The notes beneath the pieces were generated by a model. The model saw nothing but the letters and a program-made list of their open reading frames with translations, was not told where the DNA came from and searched no databases. Positions 8,768-17,590 of a stretch of DNA of 64,000 nt are shown here, piece by piece. A program made the position numbers and the translations under genes. The stretch is taken from contig NZ_JBHIKY010000002.1 in NCBI RefSeq assembly GCF_042139015.1, positions 242,845-306,844 of the forward strand. The letters run 5' to 3'. Positions within the stretch are counted from its first letter, which is position 1. Every line of letters starts with the position of its first letter. This DNA is from JBHIKY01 sp042139015 (lineage in GTDB: Bacteria; Bacillota; Bacilli; Bacillales; Marinococcaceae).

Positions 8768-8947
8768 ATGAACCGTGAAAAAGTACTATATCTATTAATA
8801 GCTGTCCTAGCCACCCTTTGCATTTCAGCAATCGGTGTTGCCATAGCTGAACGCTCCTGGCTGATCACCGCACTGAGCCTTATCGGAATGTATGCGGCAT
8901 TTGCTGGAGCACGCAAGCTCCGGAGCCGGCAGGCGTCCGGTCAATAA
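8768..8947 (+). CDS. ylaF: YlaF family small membrane protein (DUF5325)
   Basis: 59 residues, starting MNREKVLYLLIAVLATL and ending in a basic stretch ARKLRSRQASGQ. Two hydrophobic helices flank a short polar turn AERSW, so it is a small two-helix membrane protein. AGGTGA lies upstream of the ATG. It is divergent from typA, as ylaF and typA are neighbours in B. subtilis. A strong terminator overlaps its stop codon. Function unknown. Confidence 0.75.
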   Translation: MNREKVLYLLIAVLATLCISAIGVAIAERSWLITALSLIGMYAAFAGARKLRSRQASGQ

Positions 8948-8987
8948 AAAAACACATGCTCTTCCAGACGGGAGCGCATGTGTTTTT
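8948..8987. terminator. Bidirectional terminator between ylaF and suhB
   Basis: Perfect stem AAAAACACATGC/GCATGTGTTTTT, serving two convergent genes. Confidence 0.9.
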
Positions 8988-8989
8988 AC

Positions 8990-9799
8990 TTATTTTTCAA
9001 AGCCTTCATGGTTGTGTACATAATGAAGCAGCTGCTTATGAAGTTTCGGACGCGCTGCCAAAATGGTATCTTTTTTCAGCATTGACGGTTCTTTTTCATT
9101 GAAGTTCGTAACGACCGCTCCCACCTCTTTTAAGAGAACAAGTCCAGCTGCGTAATCCCACGGTGCCAGCCGAAAGCTGATATAGCTGTCAAGACGGCCG
9201 CAGGCAAGATAGGCCAGTTCAATAGCAGCGGACCCGAAATTACGGACACTCCGGGATTTTCTAACCATGGTGTGCAATGACTGTTCTCCGTCCCGCTTTT
9301 CCCTGGCAAGCCACCTTCCGTTTAAGCCAATGACTGCTTCCGACAGATCCACCTCAGTAACCTGCGGAAGTCTTTCTCCATTTAAATAAGCGCCTTTTCC
9401 TTCCTGCGCCATAAACCATTCATCCTGCATGACATTATAAATTAAACCGACTTTGCCGATGCCGTCTTGAACAACGGCAACTGATATGGCGAAATTATAT
9501 TTCTGGTGGACGAAATTAGTAGTTCCGTCGATCGGGTCAATTATCCATAAAACTCCGTCAGTCGACTCAATGTCCGCTCCTGCTTCCTCTTCGCCCATAA
9601 CTTTGTGATGCGGATATGTTTTTTCAATATTTTCTGTCAAGAACCTTTCTATTTTAAAATCCATTTCCGTAACCAGATCATTCGGATTAGATTTCGTATC
9701 TATCTTCAGTGATTCGTGCAGGGACTGCCTCAGCATTTTTCCCGCTTCATTCATCCAACCTGCCGCTGTGTCCTGTACCTCTTCCCAATTTTCACTCAT
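8990..9799 (-). CDS. suhB: Inositol monophosphatase family protein (YktC/SuhB-like)
   Basis: 269 residues with the family's metal and substrate motifs: GEEEAGAD, then WIIDPIDGTTNFVH near residue 80, then APWDYAAGLVLLKEVGA near residue 200. It dephosphorylates inositol-1-phosphate or related sugar phosphates with magnesium. The position next to yktB-type genes points to yktC. AGGAG lies seven bases before the ATG. Confidence 0.93.
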   Translation of the reverse strand: MSENWEEVQDTAAGWMNEAGKMLRQSLHESLKIDTKSNPNDLVTEMDFKIERFLTENIEKTYPHHKVMGEEEAGADIESTDGVLWIIDPIDGTTNFVHQKYNFAISVAVVQDGIGKVGLIYNVMQDEWFMAQEGKGAYLNGERLPQVTEVDLSEAVIGLNGRWLAREKRDGEQSLHTMVRKSRSVRNFGSAAIELAYLACGRLDSYISFRLAPWDYAAGLVLLKEVGAVVTNFNEKEPSMLKKDTILAARPKLHKQLLHYVHNHEGFEK

Positions 9800-10049
9800 C
9801 GAACCACTCCTGCTGTGTCTGTCTATCCGTCCATTATCGCATAGGCTGGTTTAAAAAACACTTCTTGACAGTTTTTTCAATGATAAGCCTGTAATATTTT
9901 TATCATAGAAAGTTATTGACGGCTTTTGTGAAGGACTAAAATAACCTTTCTTAATAATTTTGTCCCTTCATGAAATTACTGGGAAATGCTCATAAATCCA
10001 GAGGATTGCAAATATGCTGAGTAAGAAGGCTCGAAATGAGGGATGAAAT

Positions 10050-10916
10050 ATGATTCGAGTGGCAGGAAGGCCGTATACCCAAAATGACCTGTTTCCCGGC
10101 GGAAGCACTGAAGCAATTATTTTGCAGAGGCTTATGGAAGACTCTGATGTTCATGCCTACCGAAGCATGGATGAATTAATATTTGAAGTGGAACTGCGCC
10201 GTCAGATTATTCTTAGTGCCAGAGCTCTGCACGATAGTGATGCAGATTTTGAAGTATTCATTCAATCAAGAGGCAACCCCCGCTACTGGAATGTATCTAC
10301 GACAGGTGTTTTTCGGCTGCAGCGCGGTGTTCTGCCTGCGGATGCCATTAGGGATATCTTTATGAACAGTTCTCAGTACGGTTTTGAGTGTGCTACGGCT
10401 ATGGTCATAATTTATTATGATGCCGTATTAAAGCTGCTTGGTGATCGTAAGTTTAATCAAATTTTCCCGGATCTTTATTTGTACAGCTGGCATTTTGATT
10501 CAGATCTTGGCATACAAGCGAGAAATTCCACTTTTCATATCCCTGGTGATGTTGTTTATTTTAATAACCCTGATTTTAACTGGAGTACTCCGCAATGGAG
10601 AGGAGAAAATGCTATTGTCCTCGAGGATGGAATGTATTATGGACACGGGATTGGCATGAAATCAGCGAGGGAGATGATAAATGAATTAAACCAGAGGCGT
10701 AATCCAGGTTCTACAATATCCGCTTATGTAACCACACAGGTGACCTTTCCGAATTTCAAGCATCTCGCACGCATCATGATGATGAGAGCTGATGCAGCAC
10801 GGAAATTCCAGTACGTTATCATCGAGCACGATGAATGCTCTATTGATTTTGACCGCTACATTAAATATATGCATACGACATACCAGCGGCCCCATCCCTT
10901 CCCTCCCCGTTTTTAA
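10050..10916 (+). CDS. tgl: Protein-glutamine gamma-glutamyltransferase Tgl
   Basis: 288 residues, somewhat longer than the 245 of B. subtilis Tgl, with a C-terminal addition. The active-site cysteine is in YGFECATAMVIIYY (Cys114), and RDIFMNSSQ, LYSWHFDSD and PQWRGENAIVLED match the family. Tgl forms glutamyl-lysine crosslinks in spore coat proteins, so this marks a spore former. GAGGGATG precedes the ATG. A hairpin with stem CCCTCCCCGTT/AACGGGAGGG overlaps its stop codon. I found no convincing sporulation sigma promoter. Confidence 0.93.
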   Translation: MIRVAGRPYTQNDLFPGGSTEAIILQRLMEDSDVHAYRSMDELIFEVELRRQIILSARALHDSDADFEVFIQSRGNPRYWNVSTTGVFRLQRGVLPADAIRDIFMNSSQYGFECATAMVIIYYDAVLKLLGDRKFNQIFPDLYLYSWHFDSDLGIQARNSTFHIPGDVVYFNNPDFNWSTPQWRGENAIVLEDGMYYGHGIGMKSAREMINELNQRRNPGSTISAYVTTQVTFPNFKHLARIMMMRADAARKFQYVIIEHDECSIDFDRYIKYMHTTYQRPHPFPPRF

Positions 10917-11019
10917 CGGGAGGGAGGCTCAGGGTCTTCAAGCAATCAATAGGTAATTACAGCAATGCAAAACTAAAAGTGAAGCCCGTTTAATAAATTC
11001 TATTTTTATTGCCTGCCCG

Positions 11020-12501
11020 CTAAAAGGTTGATAAGCCGCTCCACTCCTGAAAGCGGTATAACCACTTTTTAAGGTAGGCATTGTCTTCATATTCCTTGTA
11101 CTCTGCAGTATATGTCCCATTTTCATTGTTCCAAATTCTATTGAAATAAGCCTCCGTTTCCTGCAAAAATGGTGAGCTGTTGTGACCGCTTACCCTGACA
11201 TTCGTTTCGAGGTTAAAATTATGAAGGTTTCTCTTCGTAAAATTAGAAGAGCCTCCGATAAACGTCATTTCTTCGCCTCGCTTAGAAATGAAAAATTTCG
11301 AATGAAATTGTTCACCATCCGTTTCATACCAGCGAATATCAATGCCTCCTCCAGATTCTTCGATCAGTTCACCGGCAACAGGTCGATTGGGAATACCATT
11401 TTTTTCACTGCCGAAGGCATCCTTATTTACATCTAATACGATCTTAATGGAGACTTCTCTTTCCGCTGCTCCTAATAATTCCTGAATTATGTCCCGATCT
11501 GACAAATAAAACATTCCCAGTTTCAGTTCATCTCCGGCTTCTGCAGTGGTAATTTCCTCAAGTACATGATTTTTAATTTTCTTTTCCGTAAGGAGCTGCA
11601 CCTGTTCGTTTTCTTCGTTTCGATCTGACTTCTCTGACGGCGAGACAGCAAAGTCATCAAATAGTTCTTTATCGGCACCCGACATGATCGCTGCTGCTTT
11701 TTCAGATGCAAGCAGGTCCTCAAGTATTCCACCTTGGAAAGTCACGGCGATATTTGAATGATGTGCACTTGCGTCATGTGGGTTTGCTGAAGTAACCATC
11801 CCTTCGTTTTCTGTAAGAACGGTTTTTCGATGATTTGCTTTAAAATGAAACATACTTAGATACGAGCGGATATTTACATCCGGTGCATCCAGACTAAACA
11901 CATTTGGAAGCCACCCTTTCTCTGACGTGCCGAACCACTGAAGAAAAGTTCGGTGGATGCCTGAATACAGAGGATTCGAATCCCTCAGCTCAGAGAGATT
12001 TGTCATAAAGAGATGAATGTCATTTTCTTCGAGTTCTTTTAAATGATCGGGTAGATATGTTCCATAAAACGTATTTATTGGATCGGTAAGAAATATAATT
12101 TCCATTTCGGGATTCTGCTGTTTTTTTTCAATTAAGATATCAGATAACTGCTTTGATAAGGCCGGGAATTCCATCGATCGGTCATAGTCATCATTGAATA
12201 GAAACATATCAAGAAAAATGAACTCCTCCGCGTCTTCAATCATTTGAAACAACCGTTCAAATATTTCCTGCTCCTGCAGGGCACTGCCGTTTTCTGCTTC
12301 ATAGGTTACATCATAAATAAACTCCAGCCCATCCGCCTCATGAACATCGCCTTCATATGAAATCCCTGGCGGCAATGGCTTCACATAGTGGTACACGGAA
12401 ACTGAAAGAACCACTAGAACTGCTGCAAGAAGATATGGGCCGGGCCGACGCAGAATCGGTTTTTTATCCGGTGTCATTTTCGTTATCAAGTCACTATTCA
12501 T
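11020..12501 (-). CDS. Membrane-anchored phospholipase D-like protein
   Basis: 493 residues from the ATG at 12501, which follows GGAGGAAGTGCTT. An N-terminal hydrophobic segment (residues about 20-40, YLLAAVLVVLSVSVYHYV) anchors it. Two HKD-type motifs are present, HRKTVLTENEGMVTSANPHD near residue 220 and HSKFFISKRGEEMTFIGGSS near residue 410. The active site is probably outside the membrane. It could be a phospholipase D or cardiolipin-synthase relative, but the spacing and long middle differ from standard Cls, so the substrate is open. Confidence 0.85.
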   Translation of the reverse strand: MNSDLITKMTPDKKPILRRPGPYLLAAVLVVLSVSVYHYVKPLPPGISYEGDVHEADGLEFIYDVTYEAENGSALQEQEIFERLFQMIEDAEEFIFLDMFLFNDDYDRSMEFPALSKQLSDILIEKKQQNPEMEIIFLTDPINTFYGTYLPDHLKELEENDIHLFMTNLSELRDSNPLYSGIHRTFLQWFGTSEKGWLPNVFSLDAPDVNIRSYLSMFHFKANHRKTVLTENEGMVTSANPHDASAHHSNIAVTFQGGILEDLLASEKAAAIMSGADKELFDDFAVSPSEKSDRNEENEQVQLLTEKKIKNHVLEEITTAEAGDELKLGMFYLSDRDIIQELLGAAEREVSIKIVLDVNKDAFGSEKNGIPNRPVAGELIEESGGGIDIRWYETDGEQFHSKFFISKRGEEMTFIGGSSNFTKRNLHNFNLETNVRVSGHNSSPFLQETEAYFNRIWNNENGTYTAEYKEYEDNAYLKKWLYRFQEWSGLSTF

Positions 12502-12762
12502 AAGCACTTCCTCCAAGTTTCTCTCATTAGAAATTCTACAACTTCTCCGCGTTGTACCATCGGTTACCTTCCACAATTATTAAATTGGATATTTCTGAAA
12601 TTAATCTTACCCTACCATATCATGACATCTGCACCAATACGTATGCCATATGATAGATTAATGCGTTTTTTGTGAAGTGCTTCACTTTTAATTGTTCCTG
12701 GACTCATAAAGAGTTATAGGGATCTGCATCATTTATTCCTGCAGCCAATTCAAATTTTTTAT
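12502..12762. other. Intergenic region ahead of the PLD-like gene
   Basis: AT-rich spacer between the PLD-like gene and the terminator of the next leftward gene. I see no convincing promoter, RNA gene or reading frame with a ribosome site in it. Confidence 0.5.
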
Positions 12763-12811
12763 AGCCAAAAAAAGGCCGGGAGCTGCGTAGCAGCTGCCCA
12801 ACCTTTTCCTA
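12763..12811 (-). terminator. Terminator of the small helical gene
   Basis: On the minus strand AAGGTTGGG pairs with CCCGGCCTT around an inner AGCTGC/GCAGCT helix, followed by TTTTTTT. Confidence 0.8.
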
Positions 12812-12845
12812 TCAAAGAAAAATATATTTAATCTATTTATATCTC

Positions 12846-13034
12846 TTACACTTCGAGTCTAACTAATTCTTGCCTTAATGCTTCAAGACGCTCTTTACAC
12901 TGATTCATCAGTTTAAGGTTTTCTTCAAGCATTGCATCGTGCAGACTGACAAGTTCATAGTCAATTTCCAACCGAAGCACCGGAATACGTTCTTCTGCAT
13001 CTCTTCTTTTAAACGTCTGAATTACTTGTTCCAT
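12846..13034 (-). CDS. Small helical protein, possibly YkzI-like
   Basis: 62 residues starting MEQVIQTFKRRDAEERIPVL and ending RLEALRQELVRLEV, highly charged and almost certainly helical, perhaps a coiled coil. I chose the ATG at 13034 because AAAGGGG lies eight bases before it; an in-frame GTG at 13043 lies within the ribosome site. In B. subtilis the small gene ykzI is near yktB and yktC, so position suggests that family, but I cannot confirm it from memory. Its own terminator follows. Confidence 0.65.
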   Translation of the reverse strand: MEQVIQTFKRRDAEERIPVLRLEIDYELVSLHDAMLEENLKLMNQCKERLEALRQELVRLEV

Positions 13035-13306
13035 GCCACCCACCCCTTTTTTAGTCTACATGTCCTGGGTCAACAAGTTGCTGGAGGAAAGAAGTGCCAA
13101 TTGCGAAATATTCAGATTTTTATGTTTCTGATATTATATCATATGATGTGGTGTTTGCAACAGATACTTTAATTTATAAATTTATATCCGCTTAAGACTA
13201 GTCTCAAGCCTATAAACACAATTGTTTGATTTTAATAGCAGGAGAAGGATATCATAAAACTAGATTATTACAATAATTTTTTATAATGATGAAAGGGGCT
13301 TTTCGC

Positions 13307-13942
13307 TTGGCTTTCCAAGGATTTCCAGGATTTTCACAAAAAGACTTTGAAACATTTCAGATCGACGGACTGGAGGATCGAATGGATGCGATCCGCGAAA
13401 GAATTCAGCCTAAATTTCAAGAAATAGGCGACTACTTAACCGAAGAGCTTTCCATGAAGCTGCGTAAAGAAATGCATTTACACATTGCCCAGCATGCACG
13501 CCGTTCGAAAAATCCACCAAATGACACATGGCTTGGTATTGCCGATGATAAACGAGGCTATAAAAAACACCCTCATTTTCAAGTTGGCCTATTTGATGAT
13601 CATGTGTTTTTGTGGCTTGCATTTATTTACGAACTGCCGCATAAATCAGAAATTGCTAAGAGCTTTCTTGAGAATCGGAATAAAATCGAAAGACTCCCTA
13701 AGAAGTTTGTGATTTCGCCGGATCATATGAATAAGAATGCTTATACTTTGAAGGATACGCAAGGTGAGGATCTCGTTGAGGTGCTTGAACGTTTCAGGGA
13801 TGTTAAAAAAGGTGAATTTTTGATTGGGCGTCATATAATGCATGATGATCCGCTTCTTCAAGACGGTGAAGCATTTTTACTCGAAGCAAAGAAAACATTT
13901 GAAAAGCTGATTCCGTTGTATAGACTTTCGCTGAAAGCTTAG
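13307..13942 (+). CDS. yktB: YktB, UPF0637 (DUF1054) family protein
   Basis: 211 residues from the TTG at 13307, preceded by AAAGGGGC. That start gives the length of B. subtilis YktB (about 212) and a matching N-terminus. An upstream ATG at 13286 has no ribosome site. HIAQHARRSKNPPNDTW, DDKRGYKKHPHFQVGLF and the ending LIPLYRLS are diagnostic. Function unknown. A terminator at 13951-13982 follows. Confidence 0.9.
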   Translation: MAFQGFPGFSQKDFETFQIDGLEDRMDAIRERIQPKFQEIGDYLTEELSMKLRKEMHLHIAQHARRSKNPPNDTWLGIADDKRGYKKHPHFQVGLFDDHVFLWLAFIYELPHKSEIAKSFLENRNKIERLPKKFVISPDHMNKNAYTLKDTQGEDLVEVLERFRDVKKGEFLIGRHIMHDDPLLQDGEAFLLEAKKTFEKLIPLYRLSLKA

Positions 13943-13950
13943 ATAAAGGC

Positions 13951-13982
13951 CAGCCTGGAGCTTTACTGCCCGGGTTGTTTTT
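13951..13982 (+). terminator. Terminator of yktB
   Basis: CAGCCTGG pairs with CCGGGTTG (two wobble pairs), followed by TTTTT. Confidence 0.7.
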
Positions 13983-14071
13983 CATTGTATGCTGCTTGTC
14001 TTATAGAAAGAACAATTTCGTGAATTATCTTACGATATTTATGCTGCCCTCCTTTTTGCCTGAATAAAATG

Positions 14072-14099
14072 AAAAGATCAGCCCACTGCTGAGCTGATC
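14072..14099 (-). terminator. Terminator of yktA
   Basis: Minus-strand stem GATCAGC/GCTGATC followed by TTTTC, immediately after the yktA stop. Confidence 0.8.
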
Positions 14100-14102
14100 T
14101 TC

Positions 14103-14381
14103 CTATTCCATTCTTATTTTTTCTCCCGGTTCTGCCTTTCTCGCTTTTTGAACTGTCTTCCAGCAGGAAACGCCTGCCTTATCATCGAATTGTCTGCACC
14201 ATTGTTTTTCCTCACTTTTTGATGGCACAATTTCTTTGAATCGATTGTAAAGTGCAAGAATGTCCTCCCGGGCAACAGCCTTGTTATGTGCCATTTCAAT
14301 CGTTTGATAAAAATTTACAACATCAGTTATTTCATCGGTACTCCAATCCATAGATATGGGCATTTGAAGATTTTCTTCCAT
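14103..14381 (-). CDS. yktA: YktA, UPF0223 family protein
   Basis: 92 residues. SMDWSTDEITDVVNFYQTIE and LYNRFKEIVPSKSEEKQWCRQF are the conserved UPF0223 stretches. It starts 12 bases after the stop of the nitronate monooxygenase-like gene, with GGAGGG in the gap, so it is probably cotranscribed with it. Cytosolic, function unknown. The C-terminus AEPGEKIRME is slightly extended. Confidence 0.88.
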   Translation of the reverse strand: MEENLQMPISMDWSTDEITDVVNFYQTIEMAHNKAVAREDILALYNRFKEIVPSKSEEKQWCRQFDDKAGVSCWKTVQKARKAEPGEKIRME

Positions 14382-14393
14382 AATATATCCCTC

Positions 14394-15359
14394 CTATTCA
14401 CACCATCGCGACTTCACATTTTCAGCTTCGTTCATCATTCGTTCAAACAACTCTTCGACACGCGGACAGTCTTTTATTCTGCCCATTACCTGCCCTGCCC
14501 AACCGAATCCTTTTGAATGATCCCCTTCGTATATATAGGATTTATTCGCTTCTCCACTAATATATTGTTTTAGTTTTTCATATTCAGGTGTTTTTGATTC
14601 CACCTCGAGGATTTTATCGGTCCAGCTATTGCTGATTGCTCTTGCCGGCGCTCCGATTGATCGCTTAATAATCACCGTATCATTTTCGGACCCTTCGAGC
14701 AGAGCTTGTTTATAAATACTATGTGCATGTATACATTCCTTCGTGGCGATAAATCTTGTTCCCATTTCAATCCCTTCTGCACCGAGAGCCAATGCCGCCA
14801 TCATGGCTTTACCGTCACCGATCCCACCTGAAGCAATCACAGGAATATCAACGGAATCAACAACCTGTGGAATCAGCACCATTGTTCCGATGTCATCACG
14901 CCCGAGATGACCTCCTCCTTCCTGGCCGACTACCATCACCGCATCCGCTCCCAGCTCAGCTGCTTTTTCAGCCTGACGGCGGGCGGCAACAAGTACGAGC
15001 TTCTTGACGTTTGTTCCTTTCAGCATATCGATAATCGGTGCCGGGTTACCTCCAGTCATCGATATGACCTCTACTCCTTCTTCAAGTGCTGCTTCCACCA
15101 TATGCTCAAATGGGCGGCCGTGCTTGCCAATTGCAAAGTTGACTCCGAACGGCTTGTCGGTTTTTTCTTTGACGAGCCTTATTTCTTTCTTTAATGCATC
15201 CTCATCCGGCAGAGACATGGCTGTGATTTGACCGAGACCACCGGCATTAGATACGGCAGCAGCTAAATCAGAATAAGCAAGATAAGCAAGTCCTCCTTGA
15301 ATAATGGGGTATTTAATATGTAATAGCTCTGTTACTCGTGTGTTCATTTTCATTTCCAT
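14394..15359 (-). CDS. Nitronate monooxygenase / FabK-like flavin enzyme
   Basis: 321 residues forming a TIM barrel: YPIIQGGLAYLAYSDLAAAV at the N-terminus, GVNFAIG, then VVGQEGGGHLGRDDIGT and IPVIASGGIGDGKAM for flavin phosphate binding, then GTRFIATKEC. These fit the 2-nitropropane dioxygenase family, which includes nitronate monooxygenases and FabK-type enoyl-ACP reductases. AAGGAGG lies upstream; ATGs at 15359 and 15353 are both possible starts. Which reaction it performs cannot be decided from the sequence. Confidence 0.85.
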   Translation of the reverse strand: MEMKMNTRVTELLHIKYPIIQGGLAYLAYSDLAAAVSNAGGLGQITAMSLPDEDALKKEIRLVKEKTDKPFGVNFAIGKHGRPFEHMVEAALEEGVEVISMTGGNPAPIIDMLKGTNVKKLVLVAARRQAEKAAELGADAVMVVGQEGGGHLGRDDIGTMVLIPQVVDSVDIPVIASGGIGDGKAMMAALALGAEGIEMGTRFIATKECIHAHSIYKQALLEGSENDTVIIKRSIGAPARAISNSWTDKILEVESKTPEYEKLKQYISGEANKSYIYEGDHSKGFGWAGQVMGRIKDCPRVEELFERMMNEAENVKSRWCE

Positions 15360-15480
15360 TCTGCCTCCTTAAACAGCTGCTTTTGTAAGCACTAACAGAC
15401 TATATATCTCCATAACCTTTTTACTTCGAAATAAAACTGAGTTATCCCTGTTCCCCGAAGCAAAAACAGAAAAAATCTGT

Positions 15481-15545
15481 TATACTCAAGTTTGTTTTTA
15501 TTGTGCGGGTGGGTGGGGGCCAGGCCCCTCCAATTTTCCCACAAT
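15481..15545 (+). promoter_or_regulatory. speA promoter -10 and structured leader
   Basis: TATACT (15481-15486) is a likely -10 box, with no good -35. Just downstream ATTGTGCGGG (15500-15509) pairs with CCCACAAT (15538-15545) with one bulged base, around an inner GGGGCC/GGCCCC helix. The transcript would start with this hairpin, which could control speA translation or stability. Confidence 0.5.
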
Positions 15546-15585
15546 TGGTTTACATAATTCAATTTAGTGTGTGAGGTGTTTGCTT

Positions 15586-17061
15586 TTGCTTACTCAATGG
15601 GATGCTCCTTTATTTGATGCGTTAAAGAGGCATGCGGCTGCTAAACCAGTTCCTTTCCATATCCCCGGTCATAAAAGTGGAAAAGGGATGAATGAAGAAT
15701 TCCGCTCCTTCATTGGGGAAAATGCTTTGTCTATTGACCTTATTAATATTGAACCGCTTGATGACCTGCACCATCCTGCCGGCGTGATAGACCAAGCCCA
15801 AAAACTCGCAGCGGAAGCATTTGGTGCAGATTATACTTTTTTCTCCGTACAGGGCACGAGCGGAGCTATCATGACGATGATTATGTCTGTATGTGCGCCC
15901 GGTGATAAAATCTTAGTCCCACGCAATGTCCACAAATCCATAATGTCTGCAATTATTTTTGCTGGTGCTTCTCCCGTGTTCATTTATCCTGAACTTGATC
16001 ATGAGCTTGGCATTTCACACGGTATTACACCGGAGGCAGCAGAACGTGCTATGCACCAGCACCCTGATGCCAAGGCTCTGCTCGTGATTAATCCGACATA
16101 CTTTGGCGTAGCGGCTGATTTAAAAGAAATTGTACGGGTTTCTCATAAAAGAAACATACCTGTACTTGTCGACGAGGCACACGGCGTACACATCCACTTT
16201 CATAAAGACTTTCCACTCTCAGCCATGCAGGCTGGTGCGGACCTTGCAGCAACAAGTGTCCATAAGCTTGGTGGTTCTTTAACTCAAAGCTCTGTATTAA
16301 ATGTAAAAGAAGGGCTCATCCGCGCTTCTCACGTTCAGGCGGTCATGAGTATGCTGACGACGACATCCACTTCATATTTGCTGCTTGCTTCCCTCGACAC
16401 AGCAAGAAAGCATCTGGCAACAAGAGGTCCAGACCTGCTTGCCAGAACTTCGCTGCTAGCGGAGGAGACGCGCATCCTTATTAATGAAATTGATGGATGT
16501 CACTGTCCCGGTGAGGAAATGCTCGATGGTAAAGCAGTCTATGCAGTTGATCCTACAAAACTTATAATTTCTGTGTATCAACTGGGCATTACCGGCTACG
16601 AAGCTGAAAAGTGGCTCCGTACTCATTATAATATTGAAGTAGAATTATCGGATTTGTATAACATTCTCTGCATTATTTCATTTGGTGATACAAATAATGA
16701 AACCAGCTATTTAATAGAAGCACTCCAAGAGCTTTCTTTAGAAAAAAGAGCTGCCTTCTCCAGTGTTAAGGCACATGCTATCTCACTTCCAGATATTCCA
16801 GTTCTTTCTGTATCACCACGTGACGCCTTTTACGCTCCAACGGAAACGATTCCTTACGGTCATTCCGCTGGACGGATAATTGCTGAATTTATCATGATAT
16901 ATCCGCCAGGGATTCCGGTGCTGCTTCCTGGTGAAATCATTACTGAAGAGAATCTCAATTATATTACTGAAAATATTCTGGCCGGTCTCCCCGTCCAAGG
17001 CCCGGAAGACCCTACACTTCAATATATAAAAGTAATCAAGGAACACACACCAATTCGATGA
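15586..17061 (+). CDS. speA: Arginine decarboxylase (Orn/Lys/Arg decarboxylase family)
   Basis: 491 residues from TTG at 15586, seven bases after GAGGTG; an in-frame GTG at 15571 overlaps that site. PLP fold-type I enzyme: FHIPGHKSGKGM, SIDLINIEPLDDLHHP, LVDEAHGVHIHFH and the PLP lysine in ATSVHKLGGS. The order and context match B. subtilis SpeA, which makes agmatine for polyamine synthesis. It converges with the SR1P gene on a shared terminator. The leader hairpin suggests post-transcriptional control. Confidence 0.93.
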   Translation: MLTQWDAPLFDALKRHAAAKPVPFHIPGHKSGKGMNEEFRSFIGENALSIDLINIEPLDDLHHPAGVIDQAQKLAAEAFGADYTFFSVQGTSGAIMTMIMSVCAPGDKILVPRNVHKSIMSAIIFAGASPVFIYPELDHELGISHGITPEAAERAMHQHPDAKALLVINPTYFGVAADLKEIVRVSHKRNIPVLVDEAHGVHIHFHKDFPLSAMQAGADLAATSVHKLGGSLTQSSVLNVKEGLIRASHVQAVMSMLTTTSTSYLLLASLDTARKHLATRGPDLLARTSLLAEETRILINEIDGCHCPGEEMLDGKAVYAVDPTKLIISVYQLGITGYEAEKWLRTHYNIEVELSDLYNILCIISFGDTNNETSYLIEALQELSLEKRAAFSSVKAHAISLPDIPVLSVSPRDAFYAPTETIPYGHSAGRIIAEFIMIYPPGIPVLLPGEIITEENLNYITENILAGLPVQGPEDPTLQYIKVIKEHTPIR

Positions 17062-17126
17062 ATTCTGCTGAGTGTTCACACAGCAGGGCTGAACTTTGCA
17101 GAATATTTCATGTATATTCAGATCAT

Positions 17127-17167
17127 AAAAAAAAGCCAGGACCCCGCTTTCGGGGACCCTGGCTTTT
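17127..17167. terminator. Bidirectional terminator between speA and the SR1P gene
   Basis: AAAAGCCAGG, CCCCG, CTTT loop, CGGGG, CCTGGCTTTT: a long GC-rich stem with A and T runs on both sides. Confidence 0.92.
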
Positions 17168-17178
17168 CTATCGGTAAA

Positions 17179-17301
17179 TTATTTTTTCGCAATTCTTTTT
17201 TCATCACATTTTTTACATGAAGAAGAGTAAAGCGTTGCAACCTTTTCTCCTTCAATATGCTCAATGATCTGGTCACAAGTTTGGCAAACGATCGTTTCCA
17301 T
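17179..17301 (-). CDS. GapA-binding peptide SR1P
   Basis: A 40-residue peptide starting METIVCQTCDQIIEHIEGEK with two CxxC pairs (CQTC and CKKC). The pattern TIVC-x2-C with VATLY before the second pair is that of SR1P, the peptide encoded by the dual-function SR1 RNA of B. subtilis. SR1 lies between speA and pdhA there, which is also the neighbourhood here. SR1P binds GapA and stimulates RNase J1 interaction. I chose the ATG at 17301, nine bases after GGAG, over an ATG at 17307 that abuts the ribosome site. Confidence 0.9.
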   Translation of the reverse strand: METIVCQTCDQIIEHIEGEKVATLYSSSCKKCDEKRIAKK

Positions 17302-17318
17302 GTACATCCTCTCCTTTT

Positions 17319-17332
17319 GTAAGCGTTTTATC
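17319..17332. promoter_or_regulatory. cre-like sequence in the SR1P leader
   Basis: TGTAAGCGTTTTAT matches 12 of 14 positions of the CcpA site consensus (TGWAANCGNTNWCA). It lies between the promoter and the ribosome site, so carbon control is possible; in B. subtilis the known SR1 regulator is CcpN. Confidence 0.4.
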
Positions 17333-17348
17333 AGTCGGCTTATTTAAT

Positions 17349-17377
17349 ATAATATTATGACACATTTAAATTGTCAA
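17349..17377 (-). promoter_or_regulatory. Strong promoter of the SR1-like RNA
   Basis: Minus-strand TTGACA (17372-17377), 17 bases, TATTAT (17349-17354). A near-consensus sigma-A promoter. Confidence 0.85.
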
Positions 17378-17413
17378 CCTTAAATTGTATAACACATTTA
17401 TTTTATACCAACT

Positions 17414-17505
17414 AAAAAAGCTGCCTATTAGCAGCTTCAAGTTGTTGAGAAAGCCTTTTCAACAGCCTCTTTTTATAAAAAGCTGACACATAGACCTGTC
17501 AGCTT
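17414..17505 (-). terminator. Two tandem leftward terminators
   Basis: Minus-strand AAGCTGC/GCAGCTT followed by TTTTTT (17414-17437) and AAAGCTGACA/TGTCAGCTTT followed by TTATAAAA (17478-17505). They isolate the SR1 promoter from leftward transcription. Confidence 0.8.
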
Positions 17506-17590
17506 TCGTACGGTCATTCTTTCACTTGCAATAATTCCAATACGTAAAATGCAACGTCACCATTATGGTATTTATTCTTAGATTGAAGAA

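Larger units (their letters stand above)
17127..17343 (-). ncRNA. SR1-like dual-function RNA (predicted extent)
   Basis: From the start expected about seven bases after the -10 box to the shared terminator, about 215 bases, close to the 205 nt of B. subtilis SR1. It carries the SR1P frame. Whether it also pairs with ahrC mRNA cannot be judged because ahrC is not in the window. Confidence 0.6.
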
